A stretch of 64,000 nucleotides of DNA from Paenibacillus anaericanus (lineage in GTDB: Bacteria; Bacillota; Bacilli; Paenibacillales; Paenibacillaceae). This document shows positions 51,877 to 60,756 of this stretch, piece after piece. Both the position numbers and the translations under genes were made by a program. Numbering within the stretch: the first letter of the stretch is position 1; every line of letters starts with the position of its first letter. Location: the NCBI RefSeq assembly GCF_003994475.1, contig NZ_RZNY01000002.1:1-64000 (forward strand), written 5' to 3'. A model generated the notes under the pieces. That model was not told where the DNA came from. It saw only the letters and a program-made list of their open reading frames with translations, and made no database searches.

Positions 51877-53163
51877 TTAAAGCACACGCCAGCTGACCCC
51901 GCCATTTTGGGTTTGTAATAAAAGCGACCTTTTTTGATCCGTTTTTGCTACGAGCAGCCAACCCACGTTAGAAGAGATAAACCGTAGTTTGACGACTTCA
52001 GGATAATCCTGCAAAGTTTTCTTCAACCTAGGACTCTCTGGTAAGGGAGTCCAATTATTTCCCTGATCGATGGTACGATATACAACATCGCCCTGAATGG
52101 TCCATCCCTCTTTACTATTTAAGAAGGTGGGTTCCGAATATTCATTCAAGTCCGTTTGCCAGGACAACTTAAATGGTACCAACTGCCAAGACTGTCCGGC
52201 ATCCTCTGTAAAATATCCGTTGAACTTCGTGCCATCATCTCTACTGCAACCAATGGGAATCCAACCGGTACTCCGATCATTTACAAAAGGAGTGGTCTCT
52301 CCGACGGTAAATTGTTTACATGTTTGATATTTAGCAGGATTAAAAAAGGAAGTGTTCTCTTTCCAATCCATCCCACCATCCTCTGTAACGTAAAGCGCTG
52401 GAAGACCTGATTTCATTGTACTAATATAACCATTCTTTTGATCCGTAAAAATCATCGATACAAAATTCGCTGACTTCGGTAAAACCTGATCCACTTTCTT
52501 GGTAGTCGGCAGTGCCTGATTACTCATAATACTGCTCCAGGTCGCCCCTCCATCTTCAGACAAGTATAATGTCTTCCCCTGGTTGTCTATGGCCTTATTG
52601 TCCACAGTAAGAATCCAACCATGTTCTATATCGTTGAAATACATTGCTGCTACTTCGTCAGAATCACGTAAGGAAGACAATTTCCACGTCCCACCACCAT
52701 CACGGGTACGAAGTATCATCGCTTCACTTGCTCCAATAGAATTACGAACAATCCAGCCATTCATAGAATCCTTGAAAAATATCTCTTTACCATACTCCGG
52801 ATTACTAGGAAATTGAACAGCCGTTGCTGGAGAGATGTTCGTCCACGTTTCTCCATTATCCTTTGTTAGGTACAACCTGAGCTCACCTGAAGTAGTACCC
52901 CAGGCCAATCCTGTAGTATCACTTAGTAATTGAAAATCGGTCAGTCGGGTCTGTATTTGGTATTTTTCCCCATTCGATACAGGTTGAGTTCTTACTGCAT
53001 TGTTAGAGGTAGAATCCGGATTAATTACGGTTATGGTTTGACCTAATTCGGTAGCTTCCACAGGAACCGAGGACGCAACCTCGGGCTCTTTAGAGTTACA
53101 CCCCGTCACAAGCAAGCAGCATATCGTAAGAACTGTAGCGGATATTTTATAACACCATTTCAA
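51877..53163 (-). CDS. BNR/Asp-box repeat lipoprotein (Ycf48-like)
   Basis: 428 residues. Lipobox LVTGC at residues 18-22. At least seven Asp-box turns (S/T-x-D-x-G-x-x-W: TKDNGETW, TRDGGGTW, SEDGGATW, TEDGGMDW, TEDAGQSW, TIDQGNNW, TQNGGVSW) indicate a beta-propeller on the cell surface. No catalytic sialidase residues seen, so binding or assembly is more likely than hydrolysis. Confidence 0.85.
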   Translation of the reverse strand: MKWCYKISATVLTICCLLVTGCNSKEPEVASSVPVEATELGQTITVINPDSTSNNAVRTQPVSNGEKYQIQTRLTDFQLLSDTTGLAWGTTSGELRLYLTKDNGETWTNISPATAVQFPSNPEYGKEIFFKDSMNGWIVRNSIGASEAMILRTRDGGGTWKLSSLRDSDEVAAMYFNDIEHGWILTVDNKAIDNQGKTLYLSEDGGATWSSIMSNQALPTTKKVDQVLPKSANFVSMIFTDQKNGYISTMKSGLPALYVTEDGGMDWKENTSFFNPAKYQTCKQFTVGETTPFVNDRSTGWIPIGCSRDDGTKFNGYFTEDAGQSWQLVPFKLSWQTDLNEYSEPTFLNSKEGWTIQGDVVYRTIDQGNNWTPLPESPRLKKTLQDYPEVVKLRFISSNVGWLLVAKTDQKRSLLLQTQNGGVSWRVL

Positions 53164-53200
53164 GTATGAACTACCTCACTTTCAAAATCTTGTTGCTCTT

Positions 53201-53253
53201 CTACTCTACTATTTTGCTAGTCCTCTATTAAAAATTATACCATAGTAGAGTAG
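53201..53253. terminator. Hairpin upstream of the BNR-repeat gene
   Basis: CTACTCTACTAT (53201-53212) and ATAGTAGAGTAG (53242-53253) pair perfectly; the right arm is inside a TAGAG tandem repeat. It lies past the stop of the deacetylase gene. Confidence 0.5.
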
Positions 53254-53263
53254 AGTAGAGTCA

Positions 53264-54262
53264 TCACAGTCGCTCGTCTTTTGCAAAGTTTACAGAGAAA
53301 TGTTGATCCGGTTTATATACTGCGAAGGAATAACCCTTCTTACTTAAATACTCAATAATATCCGGTAGAACGGTAACGGTTTGTAACTTCTCATGCATAA
53401 GTATGACTTCAACATCGCGATGTACCTGACGTTTAATTTCACTCATGATCTTCTCTGGATGATGCGGATAATTCCAGTCTTTCGAATCCACGGTCCAGTC
53501 CCACATTTTAAAGTTAGCGGCAGCTATATCTCCTCTAAATTTCTTTCCAATAGCAGGCTGACTACCATATGGTGCACGAATCAAATGAGGTGCCATTCCA
53601 GTTATCTCTTTGATGAGTCCCTGTTCCTTGGTAAATTCTTTAATAAAATTCGCAGAACTTCCGCTATCGTATAATTTCTTCTTGCTATGACTCATACTAT
53701 GTAGACCTACATAATTTCCAGCTTCATGGGCATTCTTAACATGTGCCTCATTACCTGAGAGGTTACTTCCTATCATGAAAAAAGTAGCATGAATACCATT
53801 TTGATTCAAAATATCAACAATCTCATCGGTGTATTTACTTGGTCCATCGTCAAATGTAAGATATACGACCTTTTGTTTCTTAGTTTCTTTCTTGGAGTCT
53901 TCATTCTCTTGTACAACTGCTTCATTAGGTTGTTGGGGTGAAGAATCGGGTAAAAGCACACCATTATCGCTAGTCACGTTATTCTCAACGTGAGTTAATA
54001 GTTTAGAGATACGAGGATCTGTCCCCAAATTAGATTGGATTACCTCTGATGTCTGCTCGCTTTGTCCAGCAAATTTGGGTGCTACAACGGTTGTTGTGTT
54101 TGGATCTTCTTTACCGACGGTTTTGATGACTATAATGGTCATAATGAATGAAATGACAGTCAAAGCTAATGCGGTCATAATAATCCGCTTTAGGATTAAG
54201 TCAGATCGTTTGTTTTTGGTGCTCTGCTGTTGTTCTCTCTGAATTCTGCTTGTGTAAGACAT
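53264..54262 (-). CDS. Polysaccharide deacetylase (NodB domain), membrane-anchored
   Basis: About 332 residues. N-terminal cytoplasmic tail, one membrane helix (~27-48), a ~70-residue linker, then the NodB domain: TFDDGPSKYTDEI (metal-binding Asp), HSMSHSKKK (two His), RAPYGSQ, and the C-terminal LMHEK His. It would deacetylate GlcNAc residues of peptidoglycan or another glycan outside the membrane. ATG 54262 follows GGTGA. Monocistronic. Confidence 0.88.
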   Translation of the reverse strand: MSYTSRIQREQQQSTKNKRSDLILKRIIMTALALTVISFIMTIIVIKTVGKEDPNTTTVVAPKFAGQSEQTSEVIQSNLGTDPRISKLLTHVENNVTSDNGVLLPDSSPQQPNEAVVQENEDSKKETKKQKVVYLTFDDGPSKYTDEIVDILNQNGIHATFFMIGSNLSGNEAHVKNAHEAGNYVGLHSMSHSKKKLYDSGSSANFIKEFTKEQGLIKEITGMAPHLIRAPYGSQPAIGKKFRGDIAAANFKMWDWTVDSKDWNYPHHPEKIMSEIKRQVHRDVEVILMHEKLQTVTVLPDIIEYLSKKGYSFAVYKPDQHFSVNFAKDERL

Positions 54263-54678
54263 ATCTGATTTCACCGCTGTCCTTTCAATTGTGATACTTC
54301 TAGGATAATACAAAGTTAGTCATTCGTCCTTACAGAATAGTTACATCTGTGGTTACAATGTTCTCATAAAACTAACAAAAAGACATCATATTTTTATAGA
54401 TTATGTTCTATTTGGATGAATTTACTATTAAAATAGTGAATCATATACTCTACTGATAGGAACCCCTTTCATTGTCTCATAGATTTGCGTTTCAGGTCAG
54501 CTATAATCGAGTAATGATATAGAAAGAGAATAAGTGAAATCAATAAAAATCAAGTATCCAAAATTTTCTTTAATTCTTCGTTGATTCATGTACAATAAAG
54601 ATGAATACATTGGGTATACTCTTTAAATGATATAGAGTAAATCCAATTATTGAGAATTAATAATAAGGAGATGAATGA

Positions 54679-55605
54679 ATGAAAACTCAATTACGCTCCA
54701 GCAGAGTCGTTATTATTGGGACAGGTGCTGTAGGAACAACTACAGCTTATACTTTGCTGCTTCGTGAGCGTGTGTCTGAATTAGTATTGATCGACGCTAA
54801 TAAGGAAAAAGCGCTAGGTGAAGCACTTGATATGAACCATGGGCTCCCATTCACAGGTGGTGTTAAACTTTGGGCTGGAGATTACAGCGATTGTGCTGAT
54901 GCAGACATTATCGTGATTGCAGCCGGTGCATCACAACGCCCAGGCGAGACAAGAATTGATCTCCTAAAACGAAATTCCGTTATTTTTGACAGCATCGTTA
55001 AGAGCATCATTAAATATAACGATCATGCAATTATTCTGGTTGCCACCAACCCGGTAGATATTTTATCTTATGTAACACTGAAAAAAAGCGGATTCCCTTC
55101 CAATCGAGTTATTGGTTCCGGTACGCTACTTGATAGCGCCAGATTCCGTTATCTAATCGGACAGAACAAGGAAATCAATCCACGCAGTATTCACGCTCAT
55201 ATAATTGGTGAGCACGGCGATTCAGAGTTACCACTCTGGAGTTTGGCAAATGTAGCTGGTATCAAACTAGAGTTCTCGGAACAAGATCGAGAACAAATCT
55301 TCAACAGCACGAAGAATGCTGCCTATGAAATCATTAATGCCAAGGGGGCAACTTCATATGCGATTGCACTAGCACTAGATCGCATTGTTACCTCGATTCT
55401 TCAGGACGATGGTTCCGTATTGAACGTATCTACCCTACTTAATAACTATAATGGTGTCTCTGACGTATACCTCGGGGTTCCAAGCATTATCGATGGTACT
55501 GGTGTGCGCCAAGTCCTTGATCTGGAGCTAAGTGATCAGGAACTGCTTCAATTCCAACAATCAGCTAGCAAGCTTAAATCGGAAATCGAAAAATTGGAGC
55601 TTTAA
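54679..55605 (+). CDS. ldh: L-lactate dehydrogenase
   Basis: 308 residues. NAD loop VVIIGTGAVGTTTAYTLLL, the catalytic His in IIGEHGDSELPLWS, substrate Arg in GETRIDLLKRN, and the second Arg in GTLLDSARFRYLI. Reduces pyruvate to L-lactate with NADH in fermentation. AAGGAG before the ATG; a TACAAT -10 is near 54592. The 416-base gap upstream shows no other gene or Rex-type dyad that I can support. Confidence 0.93.
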   Translation: MKTQLRSSRVVIIGTGAVGTTTAYTLLLRERVSELVLIDANKEKALGEALDMNHGLPFTGGVKLWAGDYSDCADADIIVIAAGASQRPGETRIDLLKRNSVIFDSIVKSIIKYNDHAIILVATNPVDILSYVTLKKSGFPSNRVIGSGTLLDSARFRYLIGQNKEINPRSIHAHIIGEHGDSELPLWSLANVAGIKLEFSEQDREQIFNSTKNAAYEIINAKGATSYAIALALDRIVTSILQDDGSVLNVSTLLNNYNGVSDVYLGVPSIIDGTGVRQVLDLELSDQELLQFQQSASKLKSEIEKLEL

Positions 55606-55612
55606 TGTAACA

Positions 55613-55648
55613 TAAAACAACCTTTCGGCGATTAGCCGGAAGGTTGTT
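55613..55648. terminator. Bidirectional terminator
   Basis: AACAACCTTTCGG pairs with CCGGAAGGTTGTT, between convergent genes. Confidence 0.85.
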
Positions 55649-55711
55649 TCCTTTTTACAAAACCGCCATATGGATCCATCAATCAGAATGCTTAATGGGT
55701 ATTCCTGTGGA

Positions 55712-56665
55712 TTACTGTTTAAGCTTAAAACTAGTTTTGATTGTATTAATATAGTCATGCATGTTCTTATATTCTTCACTTAACTTCACATCGTTAAGGT
55801 CGTATTGTACATCTGTAGGTGTCGTTAAGGTAAAGACCTGATCTCCTTTTTCACCAATCTTGAACAAAGGAACCATCTCCGCTGTTGTTTTCCCATCCGC
55901 ATTCCATTTGGCTTTAGGCCATACTTGGATCGTAAACACTACTCCACCAAACTCATGGTTTGCTTTGTCAATAAAGTCAATATTCTCTTTCCCTGAATCT
56001 TTGAAAAGGGTGCTCTTCACCTCATATTTCCCTTCCCAACTTTTAGGAAGATCAAGAGTGAACTTGTATTTCGAATTTTCGTAGGCGATATTCGGTGTTT
56101 CATCAATCACTTGATCATTTATGGCACTAATATGTAGGTTAACCGCTGAATAAGTCCTGAAATCTCCTGATCCCACTGCAACGAATGTTTGACTGTCAAC
56201 CCCGAATTCCTTCCCACTAATGGCGACTTCACCAATTTTTTCACTGTTATCATTATAAAATGATAAGTTCGCTTTAATCACATTTTTTGAATTTCCGACG
56301 CCCTGCATTTCCAGTTGTCCCGTAACTTTTGTGTTCTTCCCCGCCTTTGTTAATATTAAATTGCCAATTGAGATTTCTTTGTAATCAGGATCTGTAATAT
56401 TCAAAGCTGCATTTTTGACAAAAATCTTTTGCAAATCCGCATCGTAGTCAATGGTTGCTCCTAAATTTACAGCTACATAACGAATGGGTACATAGACATG
56501 ACCATCTACGTTCAGAACCTTGTAATCCTTACTCATCACCATTTGTGTCCCATTGATTTCAAAACTTGCTGGAAATAATAAAGCTTGGATAGAATCAGAA
56601 GCGACAGCGACAGATGTACCTGCAAACAATAACCCACAACACAGTCCCATAATAAACTTTTTCAG
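55712..56665 (-). CDS. Stalk-domain (copper amine oxidase N-like) protein with CTG start
   Basis: About 317 residues. A signal peptide reads KKFIMGLCCGLLFAGTSVAVAS and then the stalk domain found on many Paenibacillus surface proteins (FEINGTQM...DGHVYVPIRYVAVNLGATIDYDADLQKIFV). The rest is a beta-rich region of unknown role. The ATG at 56650 lies inside the signal peptide; AGGAGGTG is five bases before a CTG at 56665, which restores a normal KK-headed signal. CTG starts are rare in bacteria. Confidence 0.8.
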   Translation of the reverse strand: MKKFIMGLCCGLLFAGTSVAVASDSIQALLFPASFEINGTQMVMSKDYKVLNVDGHVYVPIRYVAVNLGATIDYDADLQKIFVKNAALNITDPDYKEISIGNLILTKAGKNTKVTGQLEMQGVGNSKNVIKANLSFYNDNSEKIGEVAISGKEFGVDSQTFVAVGSGDFRTYSAVNLHISAINDQVIDETPNIAYENSKYKFTLDLPKSWEGKYEVKSTLFKDSGKENIDFIDKANHEFGGVVFTIQVWPKAKWNADGKTTAEMVPLFKIGEKGDQVFTLTTPTDVQYDLNDVKLSEEYKNMHDYINTIKTSFKLKQ

Positions 56666-56713
56666 AAGAACACCTCCTATTATTAGATATTAACGATTGA
56701 AACTTCTCATTAG

Positions 56714-57328
56714 TTATTTCACTCGTGCAATCACTCGTGCAATAGAAGAATCGGCTCTGATATACAGCGGCAATGCAATGATTTCAAATGACTTTGCGTT
56801 CAATAGTTGGTCAACATTGGCTAAGTTCTCTATAATGAGAATCTCATTTTGAAATAGATGCTTATGGACCTCAAAAGGATATTTGTCTGGTGAAGGAGTG
56901 TCCAGTCCAATCATTTTTACTTGCTTCCTTACTAATAGCTCAGCAAATGCTAGTGTCAACACAGGGTAATCTGTAAAATAACTTGATTGACCATTGAATC
57001 GGCTATGTCCCGTATACAAAACCACAATATGTTTGGGTTGAATTAAGTTTTCGTACTCTTCCTTGTAATCTATTGAAGTCTCTTTGGATACATCTAGTAA
57101 ACAACCTTCTGCTATAAAGGTATCCAAAGGGTATTCGTTAAGATACTTTTTTGAGTGGGTAAGATGCATAGGTCCATCGATATGAGTTCCTGCATGCATG
57201 TTGATAGACAATTGGTGATTGTTGTAATAATCCTGCTCTATATGTTTGGATTGCACTAACACTGTCTCTTCATCCCCTGGATATACAGGCATTCCATCTT
57301 GAATCATGTAAGAAAGATCAATGAGCAT
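56714..57328 (-). CDS. Cyclase-family metal hydrolase (kynurenine formamidase-like)
   Basis: About 204 residues. Metal motif HAGTHIDGPMH (HxGTHxDxPxH) near residue 50. Members include arylformamidases and isatin hydrolases; this one is not specifically assignable. ATG 57328 follows AAGGAAGG. Monocistronic; not next to any tryptophan-degradation gene. Confidence 0.82.
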   Translation of the reverse strand: MLIDLSYMIQDGMPVYPGDEETVLVQSKHIEQDYYNNHQLSINMHAGTHIDGPMHLTHSKKYLNEYPLDTFIAEGCLLDVSKETSIDYKEEYENLIQPKHIVVLYTGHSRFNGQSSYFTDYPVLTLAFAELLVRKQVKMIGLDTPSPDKYPFEVHKHLFQNEILIIENLANVDQLLNAKSFEIIALPLYIRADSSIARVIARVK

Positions 57329-57412
57329 GTTGTTCCTTCCTTTCGAGTTCACCCCAAATTTCCCACCTCATTGTACAACAAATTCTCATCTATAAATATT
57401 AGTATAAATACA

Positions 57413-57452
57413 AATACCCCTGATTTTTCTTATAGCTTAGAAAAATCAGGGG
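57413..57452 (-). terminator. Terminator of the flavin-reductase gene
   Basis: TACCCCTGATTTTTCT pairs with AGAAAAATCAGGGGTA, an almost perfect 16-bp stem. Confidence 0.85.
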
Positions 57453-57476
57453 TACTCGGCTTATTTTGATCTTTTA

Positions 57477-57971
57477 TTACATATAGAATTCTTCAGGAAT
57501 GCTCCCGAACTTCCTTTTATGATATAAGAGCGGTTCTTTGTTATCGGCTTGAATATCAACGATTTCACCGATCAGAATCGTGTGGTCCCCGGCTTCTATC
57601 GTTTTAAAGGTTTTACATTGCATGACTCCAGCCGCTCCTGTAATGATCGGAAGATTGTGTTCGGAGAAGCTCCATTCACAATTTTTAAAGCGATCAACAT
57701 CTTTACTGGCAAATAAGGAGCAAATATCCCCCTGGTCACCAGAAAGTACATGTACGGCGAATTTATCAGTCTTGATAAACGTTGGATAAGTGGATACTCT
57801 TTTGTCTATGGACCATAAGATAAGTAGAGGATCTAAGGATACGGAAGCAAATGAATTGACTGTCAGTCCTAAAGGTACTCCATGTTCATCAACTGTAGTA
57901 ACAACGGTTACTCCAGTAGGGTAATTGCCCATAACTTGTTTGAAACTTTGTACATTTTCACTGTTATCCAT
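57477..57971 (-). CDS. Flavin reductase-like FMN-binding protein
   Basis: 164 residues: GVTVVTTVDEHGVPLGLTVNSFASVSLDPLLILWSI and HTILIGEIVDI are typical of the flavin-reductase domain. It reduces FMN/FAD with NAD(P)H and often feeds a monooxygenase. The ssuD enzyme at 23341 would need such a reductase, but they are 34 kb apart, so the link is only possible. No ribosome site stronger than AAGAAG is visible. Confidence 0.85.
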   Translation of the reverse strand: MDNSENVQSFKQVMGNYPTGVTVVTTVDEHGVPLGLTVNSFASVSLDPLLILWSIDKRVSTYPTFIKTDKFAVHVLSGDQGDICSLFASKDVDRFKNCEWSFSEHNLPIITGAAGVMQCKTFKTIEAGDHTILIGEIVDIQADNKEPLLYHKRKFGSIPEEFYM

Positions 57972-58077
57972 CTTCTTCTAAGTACCACCCTTCGCTCTCC
58001 CTATTGCCCTTTTGGACCTAACCCAAAATTACACGCATTTATAAGGCCTCACCCCAAAATCAGTGCTTGCGCATTCA

Positions 58078-58325
58078 GACATCAATCTAAAGGAAGTAGC
58101 AGCCCTTATTTTGAGTTTTGAGGGTCAAAAAAAATTCTAACGGAACTGAAATACCTTATTTCTAACAAATAGCGCTCTATTGCATGAATATGATGAAATA
58201 ACGTCTGCTGGTTCCGTTACAATCCAGAACAGTGGAATAAACCGCAAATAAGGTCGCTGAGAACCGTTACAGCCATTTACCATGAACTTCGATTGACGAT
58301 CAAGCGCTAAACTTGGTTTTGATCC
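58078..58325 (-). repeat. Dispersed intergenic repeat, copy 3 (inverted)
   Basis: Reverse complement of copies 1 and 2, e.g. AACGTCTGCTGGTTCCGTTA (58201-58220) against the matching TAACGGAACCAGCAGACGTT of the others. It fills most of the 452-base gap between leuA and the flavin reductase. Confidence 0.85.
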
Positions 58326-58354
58326 ATTTAGAATTATTATAATATAGATTCATT

Positions 58355-58396
58355 GTACTATCGAGTTATTTATATATGCAAGTAACTCGATAGTAC
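58355..58396 (-). terminator. Hairpin downstream of leuA
   Basis: Perfect 14-bp stem GTACTATCGAGTTA / TAACTCGATAGTAC with a 14-base loop; no T-run, so efficiency is uncertain. Confidence 0.55.
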
Positions 58397-58423
58397 ATCG
58401 GAGCATGATTTTATACCCGATTA

Positions 58424-59965
58424 TTAATCAATTACGATATTCCCTTTACGCTCTTGAACTCTGCGGCTTACTAGCCGGTTTATTGCATCGAGATACGCCT
58501 TAGCGCTAGCCTCTACAATATCCGTACTTACGCCCCTACCTGATGCGGTAAGTTCGCCCTGCTTCAAGACGACATGAACTTCTCCTTGCGCATCTGTTCC
58601 TTGAGTAACGGAGTGAATCGTATAGTCTTCAAGCTCCGCTTGAATCCCTGTTGCTTTCTCAAGAGCCTGGTAGACAGCATCCACTTGACCATTTCCTACA
58701 CCAGATTCATTTACAATATCTCCAGCTTGCTTCACGATGCGTACTGTGGCTGTTGACTGCGATTGACTACCGAAAGAAACCTCAAGGTTATCTAGTGTAA
58801 ATTGTCTTGGCGCTTCAGCGATATTCTCATCCATAAGTGCACGAATATCCTCTGCCAGTACGTTCTTCTTACGGTCAGCCAGATTCTTGAATTTAGCAAA
58901 AGCAATGTTCAACTGCTCCTCGTCCAGCGTATAACCAAGATCAACTAATTTCTCCTTGAAGGCATGACGTCCGGAATGCTTACCAAGAACCAATTTACTG
59001 GAGCTAGCACCAATCGTCTCCGGAGTAATAATTTCATAAGTACCCCGGTGTTTGAGCATCCCGTCCTGATGAATACCTGATTCATGGGCAAAAGCATTGG
59101 CGCCAACAATCGCTTTGTTCCCCGGCACACTCATACCCGTTAGTTTACTGACCATCCGGCTGGTACGATACAGCTCACTTAAATTCATCGTTGTTTTCGC
59201 CCCGTAGAAGTCATTTCTTGTCTCCAGTGCAAGTGCAACTTCTTCAATACAAGTGTTGCCTGCCCGTTCCCCAATACCATTGATCGTCCCTTCAAATTGA
59301 TCCACACCATTTGCAATTGCCGCTAGCGTATTGGCAGTCGCCATGCCGAGATCGTCATGACAATGCGTACTTAACTGGATTTTCTCAATGCCAGGTACTG
59401 TCTCTTTGATCGTCTTGAACATACGTCCGAATTCATCCGGTGTGGCAAAACCCACTGTATCGGGTAGGTTGACTACCGTTGCACCCGCCCGAATCGCCAT
59501 CGCTGTTACTTCGCATAGAAAATCAATCTCGGTCCGGCTGGCATCTTCTGCGGAGAATTCCACCTTATCAAAAAACTTGCGTCCGTAGCGAATCGCTGCT
59601 TCAGCCGTTTCCAACACTTTCGCTTTGTCCATACGCAGCTTATGTTCCCGGTGAATCGGTGAGGTCGCAAGAACAACATGCAAACACGGGTCAGCTGCAA
59701 ATTTTAACGCTTCTACTACAGCGTCGATATCTTTGGTATGACAACGAGCTAAGCTAAGCAATGTGGCATCTTTAATACGCTTGGAAACCGCTCTAATACT
59801 TTCAATTTCGCCTGGTGATGTGGCCGCAAATCCCGCTTCAATTCGATCAATACCCAGACGCTCTAATTGAAGTGCAATCTCGATCTTCTCTTCCATCGTC
59901 AAGCTTACACCTGGGGATTGTTCTCCATCACGTAGCGTTGTGTCAAATACATAAATTTTTCTCAT
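58424..59965 (-). CDS. leuA: 2-isopropylmalate synthase
   Basis: About 513 residues. The catalytic barrel begins KIYVFDTTLRDGEQSPGVSL with the metal Asp and acidic pocket, contains ANGVDQFEGTINGIGERAGNT, and has the C-terminal LeuA regulatory domain (ELEDYTIHSVTQGTDAQGEVHVVL) where leucine binds. First step of leucine synthesis: acetyl-CoA with 2-oxoisovalerate. Three Met codons precede RKIYV; ATG 59965 has the best spacing from AAGGTGG. Downstream of two tandem T-boxes; no leuBCD follows in this window. Confidence 0.95.
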   Translation of the reverse strand: MRKIYVFDTTLRDGEQSPGVSLTMEEKIEIALQLERLGIDRIEAGFAATSPGEIESIRAVSKRIKDATLLSLARCHTKDIDAVVEALKFAADPCLHVVLATSPIHREHKLRMDKAKVLETAEAAIRYGRKFFDKVEFSAEDASRTEIDFLCEVTAMAIRAGATVVNLPDTVGFATPDEFGRMFKTIKETVPGIEKIQLSTHCHDDLGMATANTLAAIANGVDQFEGTINGIGERAGNTCIEEVALALETRNDFYGAKTTMNLSELYRTSRMVSKLTGMSVPGNKAIVGANAFAHESGIHQDGMLKHRGTYEIITPETIGASSSKLVLGKHSGRHAFKEKLVDLGYTLDEEQLNIAFAKFKNLADRKKNVLAEDIRALMDENIAEAPRQFTLDNLEVSFGSQSQSTATVRIVKQAGDIVNESGVGNGQVDAVYQALEKATGIQAELEDYTIHSVTQGTDAQGEVHVVLKQGELTASGRGVSTDIVEASAKAYLDAINRLVSRRVQERKGNIVID

Positions 59966-59991
59966 CATCATGACCACCTTTTCATTTTTTG

Positions 59992-60290
59992 AGTATCAAA
60001 AAAACCTCTCTCGCTCCTGCGCACGCAAAAATCTCGCGTTGCAGGGGCGAAAGAGGTTAACTTCCGCGGTACCACCCATGTTCACCGTCTATTTCACAAT
60101 AAACGGCCTCAAGGGAATTCGGAGGATCACTCCGAGTTCCAGCACGATAACGGGTGCCACCGATGCTCCTTAGAGAGTTATTCTCTTTCGGGAGCATAGC
60201 TCCAAGGTGAGTTGGCTTGGGGATTAAGTCGGCGATTTCAGCTTGTTCGCCGCTCTCTGAACATAAGAGCCCTTATTGCCTGATCCTTGT
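59992..60290 (-). ncRNA. T-box leader (leucine), proximal
   Basis: On the minus strand: stem I with an ACTCA specifier segment (CTC = Leu) near 60215-60209, the T-box AGGGTGGTACCGCGG region at 60078-60062 (the + strand reads CCGCGGTACCACCC), and a terminator AACCTCTTTCGCC...GAGAGAGG then TTTTTTT ending near 59995. Uncharged leucyl-tRNA binding would stabilise the antiterminator and switch leuA on. Confidence 0.9.
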
Positions 60291-60317
60291 CATTGCTATG
60301 TATATGATGATTTTAGA

Positions 60318-60650
60318 TATCAAAAAACCCCTCTCATCCCGCATGCCAAATGGACATACTATAGGGACGAAAGGGGTTAACTTCCGTGGTACCACCCAAG
60401 TTCACCACACATTCAACGGAATGTGTAGCCTCAAGCAAATGAGGAAAATTAAATTTCCTGATCTGCGCACCATAACGAGTGCTAACCGGTTGTCCTTACA
60501 CCTGATAACAGGTTCGGGATAACAGCTCCAAGGTGAGATGGCTTGGGGATTAAGTCGGTGATTTCAGCTTGTTCACCGCTCTCTGAACATAAGAGCCCTT
60601 TGTGCCTGATCCTCTTCACAGCCTTTGTTCTTAAAACTTGTAGTTATTAT
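60318..60650 (-). ncRNA. T-box leader (leucine), distal
   Basis: A second full T-box unit immediately upstream and similar in sequence: specifier segment TCTCA near 60531 (CTC), T-box AGGGTGGTACCACGG near 60394, and a terminator AACCCCTTTCGTCCC...GGGATGAGAGGGG then TTTTTT at ~60322. Both specifiers match leucine, so transcription must pass two tRNA-controlled terminators in series. Confidence 0.9.
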
Positions 60651-60756
60651 ATGTCGATACTCCAAACTTAGTCAACAATCTTTCGAAAAAAAATATTAAT
60701 CGCCTGTCATATCGTAGATAATTAACGCTATTTAACCATTCTGCTGAATTAACGAA

